Shown piece after piece: positions 5,576 to 11,184 of a stretch of 11,184 nt of DNA. Where the stretch lies: positions 1-11,184 of the forward strand of contig JBBQZL010000080.1 in the NCBI GenBank assembly GCA_038207745.1. The letters run 5' to 3'. The notes beneath the pieces were generated by a model, which was not told the DNA's origin, made no database searches, and saw nothing but the letters and a program-made list of their open reading frames with translations. The stretch is from JBBQZL01 sp038207745. GTDB taxonomy: Bacteria; Actinomycetota; Thermoleophilia; Solirubrobacterales; 70-9. The translations under genes and the position numbers were made by a program. How positions within the stretch are numbered: position 1 is the stretch's first letter; each line of letters starts with the position of its first letter.

Positions 5576-7312
5576 TCATGCGATCGGAGTTGAGCTTGGC
5601 AGGGCCACGGGCAGACGCACCCAGAAGGTGCTGCCCTTGCCCTCGATCGAGGAGGCACCAATCGTGCCACCCATGACACTCACCATACGACGGGCGATGG
5701 CCAGACCGAGTCCAAACCCCTCCTGTTTACGGGATTCGGAGCGTCGATAGAAGCGCTCGAAAACCCTCTCGAGCTCAGCCGACGGGATTCCGATGCCCGT
5801 GTCGATTACCTCCAGAACGACCTCCTCGTTCTCATCCAGCCGGCAGCGCACCGTGACGACTCCGGGGGCCGGGGTGTTCTTGAGCGCGTTGGTGATCAGC
5901 CCCAGCATCACCTGACGAAGCAGTGTCGGGTCGCCCTGGGCGGCAAGGTCAGGCTCGACCTCGACCTTCAGCTCGAGGCCCGGGCGGGGATCGACGGCGG
6001 CCGTCACATCCTTGATCGCGGCTCCGATATCGACGATCTCGCCCTCCCCCTCGCCGATTGCCTCGACCCGGGCAAGGGTGAGGAGCGACTGGGTGAGGCG
6101 GTTCATCCGCTCGGCATCGGCAGCCAGCCGGGTCAGGAAGTGGTCCCTGGCCTGAGGGTCGTCCTTGGCGCCGCTCTGCAGCACCTCGATCGCGCCGGAG
6201 ATCCCGGCCAACGGGTTCCTCAGCTCATGCGCGGCGTTGGATACGAAGTCACGCTCAGCCCACTCACGGCGCATCTCGTCGGTGCGGTCACGCGCGATCG
6301 CAAGGACGGCCTGCTCGGCGGGGAGATCGCGGGCCTGGAGCGCGTAGGCGCGGTCGCCGACGCGGACAGCGGGATGGGCCGAGAAGCCGAGAAGTGCGGC
6401 GCGGCGAAGCTGCCCGACCATCGGCTCGGGTGGGCGTCCGTCCTCATCGAGGAGGCTCTCCGCTGCCCGGTTGGAGAAGCGGACGGTGCCGTCGTTGCCG
6501 ACCACCATCACCGCGTCTGTGAGGCCGTCGAAGATCGCGGCAAGGCGATCCCTGTCCGAGGTGAGGACACCGAAGCTCTCCTTGAGCGCGCTTCGCATCG
6601 AGTCGAGCGCGCGCGAGAGGTCCCCGATTTCGTCCCGCCCCGAAACCTCGAGTGGGACATCGAGCAGACCATCGGCCATCCGCTCGGCGCTGTTGGCGAG
6701 TCTCTTGATCCTCCGGGTGATCACGGTCGCGACAATGAACCCGGCAAGGATCCCGACAAGGGCGGCGAACACGAGTGCACGAAGGCTGTCGCTTCGAAGC
6801 TGGTCGATCGCGCTCTGAAGGATCTCGGGGCGCGAGTATCTGCTCAGCACGGCGCCCGAGTCTGTGCCGTTGTCGAGCACCGGCACGGCAACCTCGATCA
6901 CATCGGAGTTGCCGGCGTCCTGGATGTAGCGTCTTCCGGACAGCGCATCGTCCACGGGCGACGGGTAGGCGTCGAGTGAGTTCAGTTCCGGTGCTCCCGG
7001 AGATCGGGCGGCGAGGTTCCGGTTCTGGTCGAAATACCAGGCGTCAAAACCGACCTCGGAAGCGCCGGCAATCACGTCGCGCGCCGCTTTGGGGTCGATA
7101 CCGATCCGCTCGGCGATCCCGACCGTCCTGCCCAGCGCGAGCTCGGACGCCCGGTCGGAGAAGGCCTGCTCCCCGGAGTCGGTCACGAAGGCGTAGACCA
7201 GGGCGGCCGTGATCAATCCGACTGCCGCAAATGCCATCGCGAGCCAGAGCCGCATCCCGAACCTGGGGGTGCGCTTCGTGGATTGCCGCGTCGATCGGAT
7301 CGGGCCTGTCAT
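5576..7312 (-). CDS. Membrane sensor histidine kinase (HAMP, PAS, HisKA, HATPase_c)
   Basis: Encodes 578 aa. Order: basic N-terminus (1-20), TM1 (about 22-43), extracytoplasmic sensor domain (about 45-175), TM2 (about 178-198), HAMP (about 198-250), PAS-like segment (about 255-340; LAAIFDGLTDAVMVVGNDG), HisKA dimerisation/phosphoacceptor helix with His362 in SNAAHELRNPLAG, and HATPase_c with N-box (LITNALKNTP, Asn475), G1 (DTGIGIP, 504-510), F-box (FERFYR) and G2 (GFGLGLAIA, 532-540). All catalytic motifs are present, so it should be an active kinase (PhoR/WalK-like layout). The ligand is unknown. It is transcribed first and the regulator second, the reverse of the more usual order. No good ribosome site precedes ATG 7312; ATG 7255 (residue 20), with AGG about 6 nt upstream, is an alternative start. 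Confidence 0.94.
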   Translation of the reverse strand: MTGPIRSTRQSTKRTPRFGMRLWLAMAFAAVGLITAALVYAFVTDSGEQAFSDRASELALGRTVGIAERIGIDPKAARDVIAGASEVGFDAWYFDQNRNLAARSPGAPELNSLDAYPSPVDDALSGRRYIQDAGNSDVIEVAVPVLDNGTDSGAVLSRYSRPEILQSAIDQLRSDSLRALVFAALVGILAGFIVATVITRRIKRLANSAERMADGLLDVPLEVSGRDEIGDLSRALDSMRSALKESFGVLTSDRDRLAAIFDGLTDAVMVVGNDGTVRFSNRAAESLLDEDGRPPEPMVGQLRRAALLGFSAHPAVRVGDRAYALQARDLPAEQAVLAIARDRTDEMRREWAERDFVSNAAHELRNPLAGISGAIEVLQSGAKDDPQARDHFLTRLAADAERMNRLTQSLLTLARVEAIGEGEGEIVDIGAAIKDVTAAVDPRPGLELKVEVEPDLAAQGDPTLLRQVMLGLITNALKNTPAPGVVTVRCRLDENEEVVLEVIDTGIGIPSAELERVFERFYRRSESRKQEGFGLGLAIARRMVSVMGGTIGASSIEGKGSTFWVRLPVALPSSTPIA

Positions 7313-7393
7313 GAAGGCTTATTAACACACAGCCGGGCCGGATCCGCCAAGCTGCCTCGGTTCGTCTCGATCTCTGATGGGAGAATCACCCTG
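7313..7393. promoter_or_regulatory. Divergent intergenic region (histidine kinase / glycosyltransferase)
   Basis: These 81 bp separate two divergent starts and must hold both promoters. An AT-rich island (TTATTAA at about 7319-7325) lies directly upstream of the kinase ATG, unusual in this GC-rich sequence, and could be a -10 element giving a very short leader. No clear -35 or operator repeats are visible. A GGGAGA near the right end is the ribosome site for the glycosyltransferase. Confidence 0.4.
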
Positions 7394-8113
7394 GTGAAAA
7401 CGCTGGTCTTCATTCCGGCCTTGAACGAGGAAGCCTCGATTGCGGGGGTGATTGCGGACGTTCGCGCCCACCTTCCCCAGGCCGATCTGCTCGTGGTCGA
7501 CGACGGCTCGACGGACCAGACGACGCGAAATGCGAGAAGCCTCGGAGTCCCGGTTGCCCTCCTGCCCTTCAACCAGGGAGTCGGCGCCGCGCATCAGACA
7601 GGTTTTCTATACGCACTGCGTGGTGGCTATGAGATCTGCGGACAGCTCGACGGGGATGGACAGCATCCTGCCGCCGAGCTGGCGAGGCTGGTCTCCGAGG
7701 TCGAGAAGGGCAGGGCCGACATCGTCGTCGGCTCGCGCTTTCACGATCCCGGTGTCGATGGGAGCGAGTTCCGCTCCACCTTCTCGCGCCGGATCGGGCA
7801 GCGGGTCTTCCGGCGTATGGTCAACGCCTCGACCAGGCAGAGCTTCACCGATACGACCAGCGGGATGCGGGCCCTGAATCGAAGGGCGATGACCCTGTTC
7901 AGCGAGCGCTACTCACCCGAGTTCGCGGAGGTCGAGTCGCTGCAACGGGCGATCCGCCAGGGACTCAAGATCGAGGAGTTGCAGGTCCAGATGCTGCCGA
8001 GGACGGGTGGCGAGTCATTCCTGACTCCGATGCGATCGCTGTACTACATCTTCAAGACCATGATCGTCCTATTGGTCGGGCACCTGCGACCCAAGAATCC
8101 GGAGACGCATTGA
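7394..8113 (+). CDS. GT2-family glycosyltransferase, polyprenyl-phosphate sugar transferase-like
   Basis: Encodes 239 aa from GTG 7394, chosen because the family core (KTLVFIPALNEEASIAGVI) begins there and GGAGA lies about 9 nt upstream. The frame is open back to an ATG at 7283, but that would overlap the divergent kinase gene. GT-A fold motifs: VDDGSTD (35-41), DGDGQHP (86-92, nucleotide-sugar/metal-binding Asp residues), GSRF (113-116), and DTTSGMRALNRRAM (153-166) near the acceptor site. A hydrophobic C-terminal segment (about 216-230) may contact the membrane. The layout resembles dolichyl/polyprenyl-phosphate mannosyl- or glucosyltransferases, which load a lipid carrier with sugar for envelope glycans or glycoproteins. 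The actual sugar is not predictable. It is followed after 19 nt by a DUF2304 gene, a common pairing. Confidence 0.9.
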   Translation: MKTLVFIPALNEEASIAGVIADVRAHLPQADLLVVDDGSTDQTTRNARSLGVPVALLPFNQGVGAAHQTGFLYALRGGYEICGQLDGDGQHPAAELARLVSEVEKGRADIVVGSRFHDPGVDGSEFRSTFSRRIGQRVFRRMVNASTRQSFTDTTSGMRALNRRAMTLFSERYSPEFAEVESLQRAIRQGLKIEELQVQMLPRTGGESFLTPMRSLYYIFKTMIVLLVGHLRPKNPETH

Positions 8114-8132
8114 TCGCGGAGGAAGAGGAGAG

Positions 8133-8600
8133 ATGAGCCATCTGATCACCGCCGACCTGGCCGTCCGGTTCACCCCGCAGGCACGGATCATCGCGGCGAT
8201 CCTCGCGGTCGCCTTCATGGCGATGATTCTCGAGCTGATCCGCCAGCACAAGCTCCAGGAGCGCTACAGCGTGATCTGGTTCATCGCCGGCATCGGGATG
8301 CTGGTCGGCGCCGCCTTCCCCGGGATCCTCGAGTTGCTCGCCCGCGTGATGGGCGTCCGGGACGTCGGGATCGCGCTGTTCTCGATCGTGCTCCTGGTTC
8401 TGCTGGCGCTGGCGCTGAGCTTCAGCGTGATCATCTCCCGCCAGGCCGAGCAGATCACCCGGCTGGCCCAGGAGGACGCGATCCAGAGGGCCCGCGTGGA
8501 TGCCGAGGCGGATGCGCTCAGGCGGGACGACGAGATCGGGTCAAACGGTGACGCCGCCGAGGGTGCGCTCGAGCCGGAAGAAGAGCGACTCGAGGGCTAG
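8133..8600 (+). CDS. DUF2304 family membrane protein
   Basis: Encodes 155 aa, ATG 8133, preceded by a purine-rich GGAGGAAGAGGAG. Three membrane helices: about 18-36, 48-72 and 82-106. The block ELIRQHKLQERYSVIWFIAG (about 34-53) and the post-helix stretch SRQAEQITRLAQEDAIQ are characteristic of DUF2304. Such proteins sit beside GT2 transferases and are thought, by association, to be membrane partners for lipid-linked sugar transfer. The C-terminal 35 residues are charged, probably a coiled or disordered cytoplasmic tail, and its last 60 bp overlap the 3' end of the delta' gene on the other strand. It is the second gene of a two-gene unit with the glycosyltransferase. Confidence 0.85.
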   Translation: MSHLITADLAVRFTPQARIIAAILAVAFMAMILELIRQHKLQERYSVIWFIAGIGMLVGAAFPGILELLARVMGVRDVGIALFSIVLLVLLALALSFSVIISRQAEQITRLAQEDAIQRARVDAEADALRRDDEIGSNGDAAEGALEPEEERLEG

Positions 8601-9668
8601 CTCCTCGGAGACGTTGAGGCCGAGGGTGCGCCGCGTCTCCTGAACCAGCTCCGCCGCCGCCCGGGCCCTCGCGGGCAGGGTCTTCGCGGCGCCGTCCCGG
8701 AGCTGCGGGAGGCGGTCCCGATTGAAGACAACGGGCTCCGCATCGACTCCGACCGCAACAAGGTCCCTCAGCCAGGCCGCGCATAGCTCCAGGCCGAGGT
8801 CGAGGGTCCTCGTCCGGGCGCGCCTGCCGGCCCGCCTGGCCTGATCCCCGATCTCCTTCTTGGGCATCTTCAGGCCCGCCGCGACTCCGGCCTCGAGATC
8901 CTCGAGGCTGCGCTCCTCTGAGGCTTCGCCGACCGCTTCGGCGCGTTCGAGCATGCCGGTCCAGGGGGACCTGCCGAGCTCTCCTTCGAGCGCGGCGGTG
9001 ACCGCATTCTCGGCGTCCCTGCGCAGCGCCGATCCCCGCTCGCCGGCAAGAAACCGGGCACGCTCGAGATCGCCTGACGAAAGCCGGGCGGTGGCGATTC
9101 TCGACTCCTGATCCATCCCCGGCGGCAGCTCGGCCGCGATCACACCTGCCGGAGAGGGTGAGAAGTCAACCGGCTGGCACCGCGAGGCGATCGTCTCGAG
9201 AATCGCCCCGTCGCCGGAGCTGATCAGAATCATGTGGTCGAAAGAGGGCGGCTCTTCCAGGGTCTTCAGAAGGGCGTTCTGGCTCTCATCCCGCATCGCG
9301 TCAGCCGACTCGATCACGAAGACCCGCTTTGAGCCCTCGTAGGGGCGCATCACCGACTGGCGGATCACCTGCTCGCGAACCTCATCGACCAGGTGCTGGG
9401 ATCCGATCGGCGCCAGCCAGACCAGGTCGGGATGAGGCGAGGGATCGATCATCGCCCGGCGACGGGTGTCATCGGGGTCGTCAGATCCCGAGGCAAGGAG
9501 TTCCGCCGCAAACGCCCTCGCCGCGGCGCGCTTCCCCGCTCCCCTCGGACCGCGGAAGAGGTATGCGTGCGTCGGGCCGGCGGCCAGTGCCGCGGTCAGG
9601 GTTGCCCGGACACGGGGCTGATGCTCCGTGGCGGAGGCGATCCCATCGGCGGTGACGCGCTCGATCAT
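8541..9668 (-). CDS. holB: DNA polymerase III delta' subunit (clamp loader)
   Basis: Encodes 375 aa. The delta' subunit is a stationary member of the clamp-loader AAA+ ring that opens the sliding clamp and places it on primed DNA. Motifs: HQPRVRATLTAAL then HAYLFRGPRGAGKR (P-loop-like, 40-47), HPDL (79-82), YEGSKRVFVIESADAM (Walker-B-like region, 110-125), NALLKTLEEPP (131-141) and SRC (162-164, sensor/arginine-finger motif). The collar domain (about 215-375) is divergent, as usual. The four-cysteine zinc module of the Escherichia coli protein is absent. The ATG overlaps the tmk stop (ATGA at 9665-9668), so translation is coupled. The 3' end overlaps the converging DUF2304 gene by 60 bp. Family assignment is firm; the choice of holB over a dnaX-like paralogue rests on the short N-terminal domain and the tmk neighbour. 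Confidence 0.9.
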   Translation of the reverse strand: MIERVTADGIASATEHQPRVRATLTAALAAGPTHAYLFRGPRGAGKRAAARAFAAELLASGSDDPDDTRRRAMIDPSPHPDLVWLAPIGSQHLVDEVREQVIRQSVMRPYEGSKRVFVIESADAMRDESQNALLKTLEEPPSFDHMILISSGDGAILETIASRCQPVDFSPSPAGVIAAELPPGMDQESRIATARLSSGDLERARFLAGERGSALRRDAENAVTAALEGELGRSPWTGMLERAEAVGEASEERSLEDLEAGVAAGLKMPKKEIGDQARRAGRRARTRTLDLGLELCAAWLRDLVAVGVDAEPVVFNRDRLPQLRDGAAKTLPARARAAAELVQETRRTLGLNVSEELALESLFFRLERTLGGVTV

Positions 9669-10252
9669 CGGTACGCCTGCACCGTCTCGAGCACCCGCGC
9701 ATGCACCTCCTCGACGCTTCCCGCGGCGTCGAGGACGACGACCCGGTCCGATGCGACGATCGCGATCTCCTCGTAGGCCTCGGCGACCTTGCGCTGGAAC
9801 TCGAGGCCCTCGGCCTCGATCCGGTCGTTGCCGTCCGCGCGGTCGAGAGCCTTGTCCGGGTCGATCTGCAGCAAGATCGTCAGGTCGGGCCAGAGCCCGT
9901 CGGTGGCGACATCGACCAGGCCGATCACCATCGATGCCCCGAGACCACGGGCTGCGCCCTGATAGGCGACGCTCGAGTCCCCGAAGCGATCGCAGATCAC
10001 GACCTTGTCCTGATCGAGCGCGGGCTGGATCACCCGGCTTACGAGGTCGGCGCGCGCGGCGCAGAAGAGCAGCAGCTCGGCCAGCGAGTCGAGTTCGAGC
10101 TCCGGATCGACGAGCAGGCCGCGGATCCTCTCCGCAGCCTCGGTCCCCCCCGGTTCACGGACCAGCAGTGTTTCGGGCCCGAGCGCCTCGGCCAGCATCC
10201 GGGCCTGGGTGCTCTTGCCCGAACCGTCGACGCCTTCGAAGGAGATGAACAT
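9665..10252 (-). CDS. tmk: Thymidylate kinase
   Basis: Encodes 195 aa, close to the usual 200-215. It phosphorylates dTMP to dTDP with ATP, the last specific step of dTTP synthesis. Motifs: P-loop GVDGSGKS (7-14), REPGGT (32-37), CDRFGDSSVAYQG (87-99, the DR(Y/F) motif and dTMP-binding region) and the lid region ADGNDRIEAEGLEFQRKV. The ATG at 10252 is set by the family start (MFISFEGVDGSGKST); the upstream ribosome site is weak. The gene begins 48 nt after the topoisomerase stop and overlaps the delta' start by 4 nt, forming topA-tmk-holB. No odd features; all catalytic residues are present. Confidence 0.96.
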   Translation of the reverse strand: MFISFEGVDGSGKSTQARMLAEALGPETLLVREPGGTEAAERIRGLLVDPELELDSLAELLLFCAARADLVSRVIQPALDQDKVVICDRFGDSSVAYQGAARGLGASMVIGLVDVATDGLWPDLTILLQIDPDKALDRADGNDRIEAEGLEFQRKVAEAYEEIAIVASDRVVVLDAAGSVEEVHARVLETVQAYR

Positions 10253-10300
10253 CTCGGTCAGCCGGATCCAGGAAGTCTCACCGGGCCGGCCGTCGTCGCC

Positions 10301-11071
10301 TCAGGACTTGGCTTTGGCCGGGGTCCGGGCACGCTTGACCTTGCGGGTCGCGGTGTCCGGCTTTGCGACCTTGGCGCCCGACTTGGCGCCCGTTTCCCCG
10401 TCGAGCTCCTTGATCGCCTTGGCAGCGGCCTTTGCGGCCTCCCGCTCGGCACGCTTCTTCTTCATCTCCTGCATCGACGGGCAGTCGTCGTTGAGGCAGA
10501 GGTTCCAGGGACGACCGCGGAACGGCTGGACCTTGAGACGCGGAGTTTCGTCGCAGATCGAGCAACGGTCTTCGAGCTTGAAGACGTCGCCACGCTGCGG
10601 CAGCGGGAAGGTCTGATCGCATGAGTCCTCCCCGCCGTCGGCTGACCATCCGGCACAACCGACGAAGCGCTTGCCGGACTTCTTGGCGCGGATGATCCGC
10701 AGCATGTTCGGCGAGCCGTCCTCCTGCTTGCGCCCGGCCTGCTCGCAGACCTTGCAGGGGCCGAGGATGCGGTCGAGGTCCATGCCGGCCCAGACGACCT
10801 TGGCCAGATCCTCACGCTTTTCGGAGATGTTCGCGAAGGTCTTGTGGAGGAACTCGCGGCTCTCTGCAACCACCTCATCCTTGGTCAGGTCACCTGCGGC
10901 GATCCTGTCCATCTCGGCCTCGAGCGTCGCGGTCATCTCGGGCGTGGCCATGGTCGGCACGTACTTGTGGAACGCCTCGTACATCGAGATGCCGGTCTCG
11001 GTGGGGATCGGCGGATTCGAGTAGACATAGCCGCGATTGAAGAGCTTCTGGATGATGTCGGCCCGGGTCGC
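10301..11071 (-). CDS. topA: DNA topoisomerase I, C-terminal part after an in-frame TAG
   Basis: The visible 3' end of a type IA topoisomerase, which relaxes negative supercoils by a single-strand nick-and-pass mechanism. This fragment starts at ATRADIIQKLFNRGYV, part of the conserved toprim-distal core (the GTKATR-type motif), runs through PEMTATLEAEMDRIAAG and KDEVVAESREFLHKTF, then has two zinc-ribbon motifs. Numbered from the ATG at 10984 (10301-10984, 227 aa), the ribbons are Cys77/Cys80/Cys110/Cys122 and Cys141/Cys144/Cys163/Cys168. The end is a Lys/Ala-rich tail (about 172-227), a likely DNA-binding extension. The sequence resembles archaeal-type TopA more than the GRPSTYA-type bacterial enzyme. 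An in-frame TAG at 11072-11074 separates it from the upstream part. The only ATG in the fragment is 10984, so a product from here would lack the catalytic Tyr domain. It heads the topA-tmk-holB operon. Confidence 0.85.
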   Translation of the reverse strand, partial: ATRADIIQKLFNRGYVYSNPPIPTETGISMYEAFHKYVPTMATPEMTATLEAEMDRIAAGDLTKDEVVAESREFLHKTFANISEKREDLAKVVWAGMDLDRILGPCKVCEQAGRKQEDGSPNMLRIIRAKKSGKRFVGCAGWSADGGEDSCDQTFPLPQRGDVFKLEDRCSICDETPRLKVQPFRGRPWNLCLNDDCPSMQEMKKKRAEREAAKAAAKAIKELDGETGAKSGAKVAKPDTATRKVKRARTPAKAKS

Positions 11072-11184
11072 CTAGGTGACCAGGCAGCGCGCCTCCATCA
11101 GCTCGACCAGCAGTCCGTGGCTGAGCCGCGGCGGCGGCTGGGTCTCCTTGTCGAGGATCCAGGGGTCGCCGTCGAGGGGCAGCT
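11072..11184 (-). pseudogene. topA: DNA topoisomerase I core, fragment upstream of the in-frame TAG (runs off the window)
   Basis: This stretch is in the same frame as the C-terminal part and reads DPWILDKETQPPPRLSHGLL, then VELMEARCLVT, then TAG. PPPRLSHGLLVELME is the standard lead-in (PPPRYSxxxLxxxME) to the GLGTKATR-type motif, so it belongs to the same gene. The TAG occupies the conserved Lys codon (AAG in a GTKATR context), and the residues before it (CLVT) depart from the expected GLGT/NLGT. It carries no stop of its own toward the window edge. Catalytic residues lie beyond the right end. Confidence 0.75.

Noticed and set aside
6140..6979. Long plus-strand open frame (about 279 codons)
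   Set aside because: Antisense shadow of the histidine kinase, whose motifs are complete on the other strand.
9701..10624. Long plus-strand open frame (about 307 codons)
   Set aside because: Antisense to tmk and topA, both of which carry conserved catalytic or zinc-binding motifs.
11072..11074. TAG decoded as an amino acid (amber recoding or pyrrolysine)
   Set aside because: No recoding element or pyrrolysine machinery is seen, TAG is used as a normal stop elsewhere (e.g. 3324-3326 minus strand, 8598-8600), and neighbouring substitutions point to damage or error.
1..11184. CRISPR array, tRNA/rRNA, insertion sequence, phage or toxin-antitoxin module
   Set aside because: No spaced direct repeats, no cloverleaf, no transposase or integrase motifs and no terminal inverted repeats were found by reading both strands.

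Overview
The window is uniformly very GC-rich, with G or C in most third codon positions. Together with the gene content (stand-alone GH15 glucoamylase-type enzyme, OmpR-type two-component pair, GT2 glycosyltransferase plus DUF2304 partner, and topA-tmk-holB), this points to a high-GC Gram-positive bacterium (Actinomycetota). A Thermoleophilia/Solirubrobacterales-like lineage is my guess, but it is inference and not proven by any marker here. No tRNA, rRNA, CRISPR array, insertion sequence or phage gene is visible. Most of the window looks like ordinary chromosome.

Layout. 1-896 (+): 3' end of a GH15 glycoside hydrolase. 897-1190: no intact gene, but a stop-interrupted minus-strand coding remnant. 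1191-1958 (-): NAD(P)H-hydrate epimerase-like protein. From a divergent intergenic region, 2096-3164 (+) encodes two related small membrane proteins built from three copies of one two-helix unit, followed by a strong GC hairpin. 3324-3842 (-): DUF2231 membrane protein. Then a minus-strand run read from high to low coordinates: sensor histidine kinase (7312-5576), OmpR-family response regulator (5545-4847) and a crotonase-family protein (4830-3914) whose 3' end carries a one-base frameshift. Diverging from the kinase, 7394-8600 (+) holds a DPM-synthase-like GT2 glycosyltransferase and a DUF2304 membrane protein. This pair converges, with a 60-bp overlap, on a minus-strand replication operon: topA C-terminal part, tmk, and the DNA polymerase III delta' subunit gene (tmk and delta' overlap by ATGA).

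How the genes work together. Thymidylate kinase supplies dTDP for DNA synthesis, delta' is a clamp-loader subunit and topoisomerase I relaxes negative supercoils, so the right-hand block is a DNA-replication cluster. The GT2/DUF2304 pair probably transfers a sugar to or from a polyprenyl phosphate at the membrane. The kinase/regulator pair probably senses an envelope or extracytoplasmic cue. The crotonase gene lies 16 nt downstream of the regulator and may be co-transcribed with it.

The most unusual points are (i) an in-frame TAG in the most conserved motif of the topoisomerase, (ii) a -1 frameshift in an otherwise well-preserved crotonase, (iii) a minus-strand remnant at 977-1193 with an in-frame TGA, and (iv) the repeated two-helix membrane module. 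Three disruptions in 11 kb suggest either sequence/assembly error or local gene decay. I see no convincing novel defence or mobile system.
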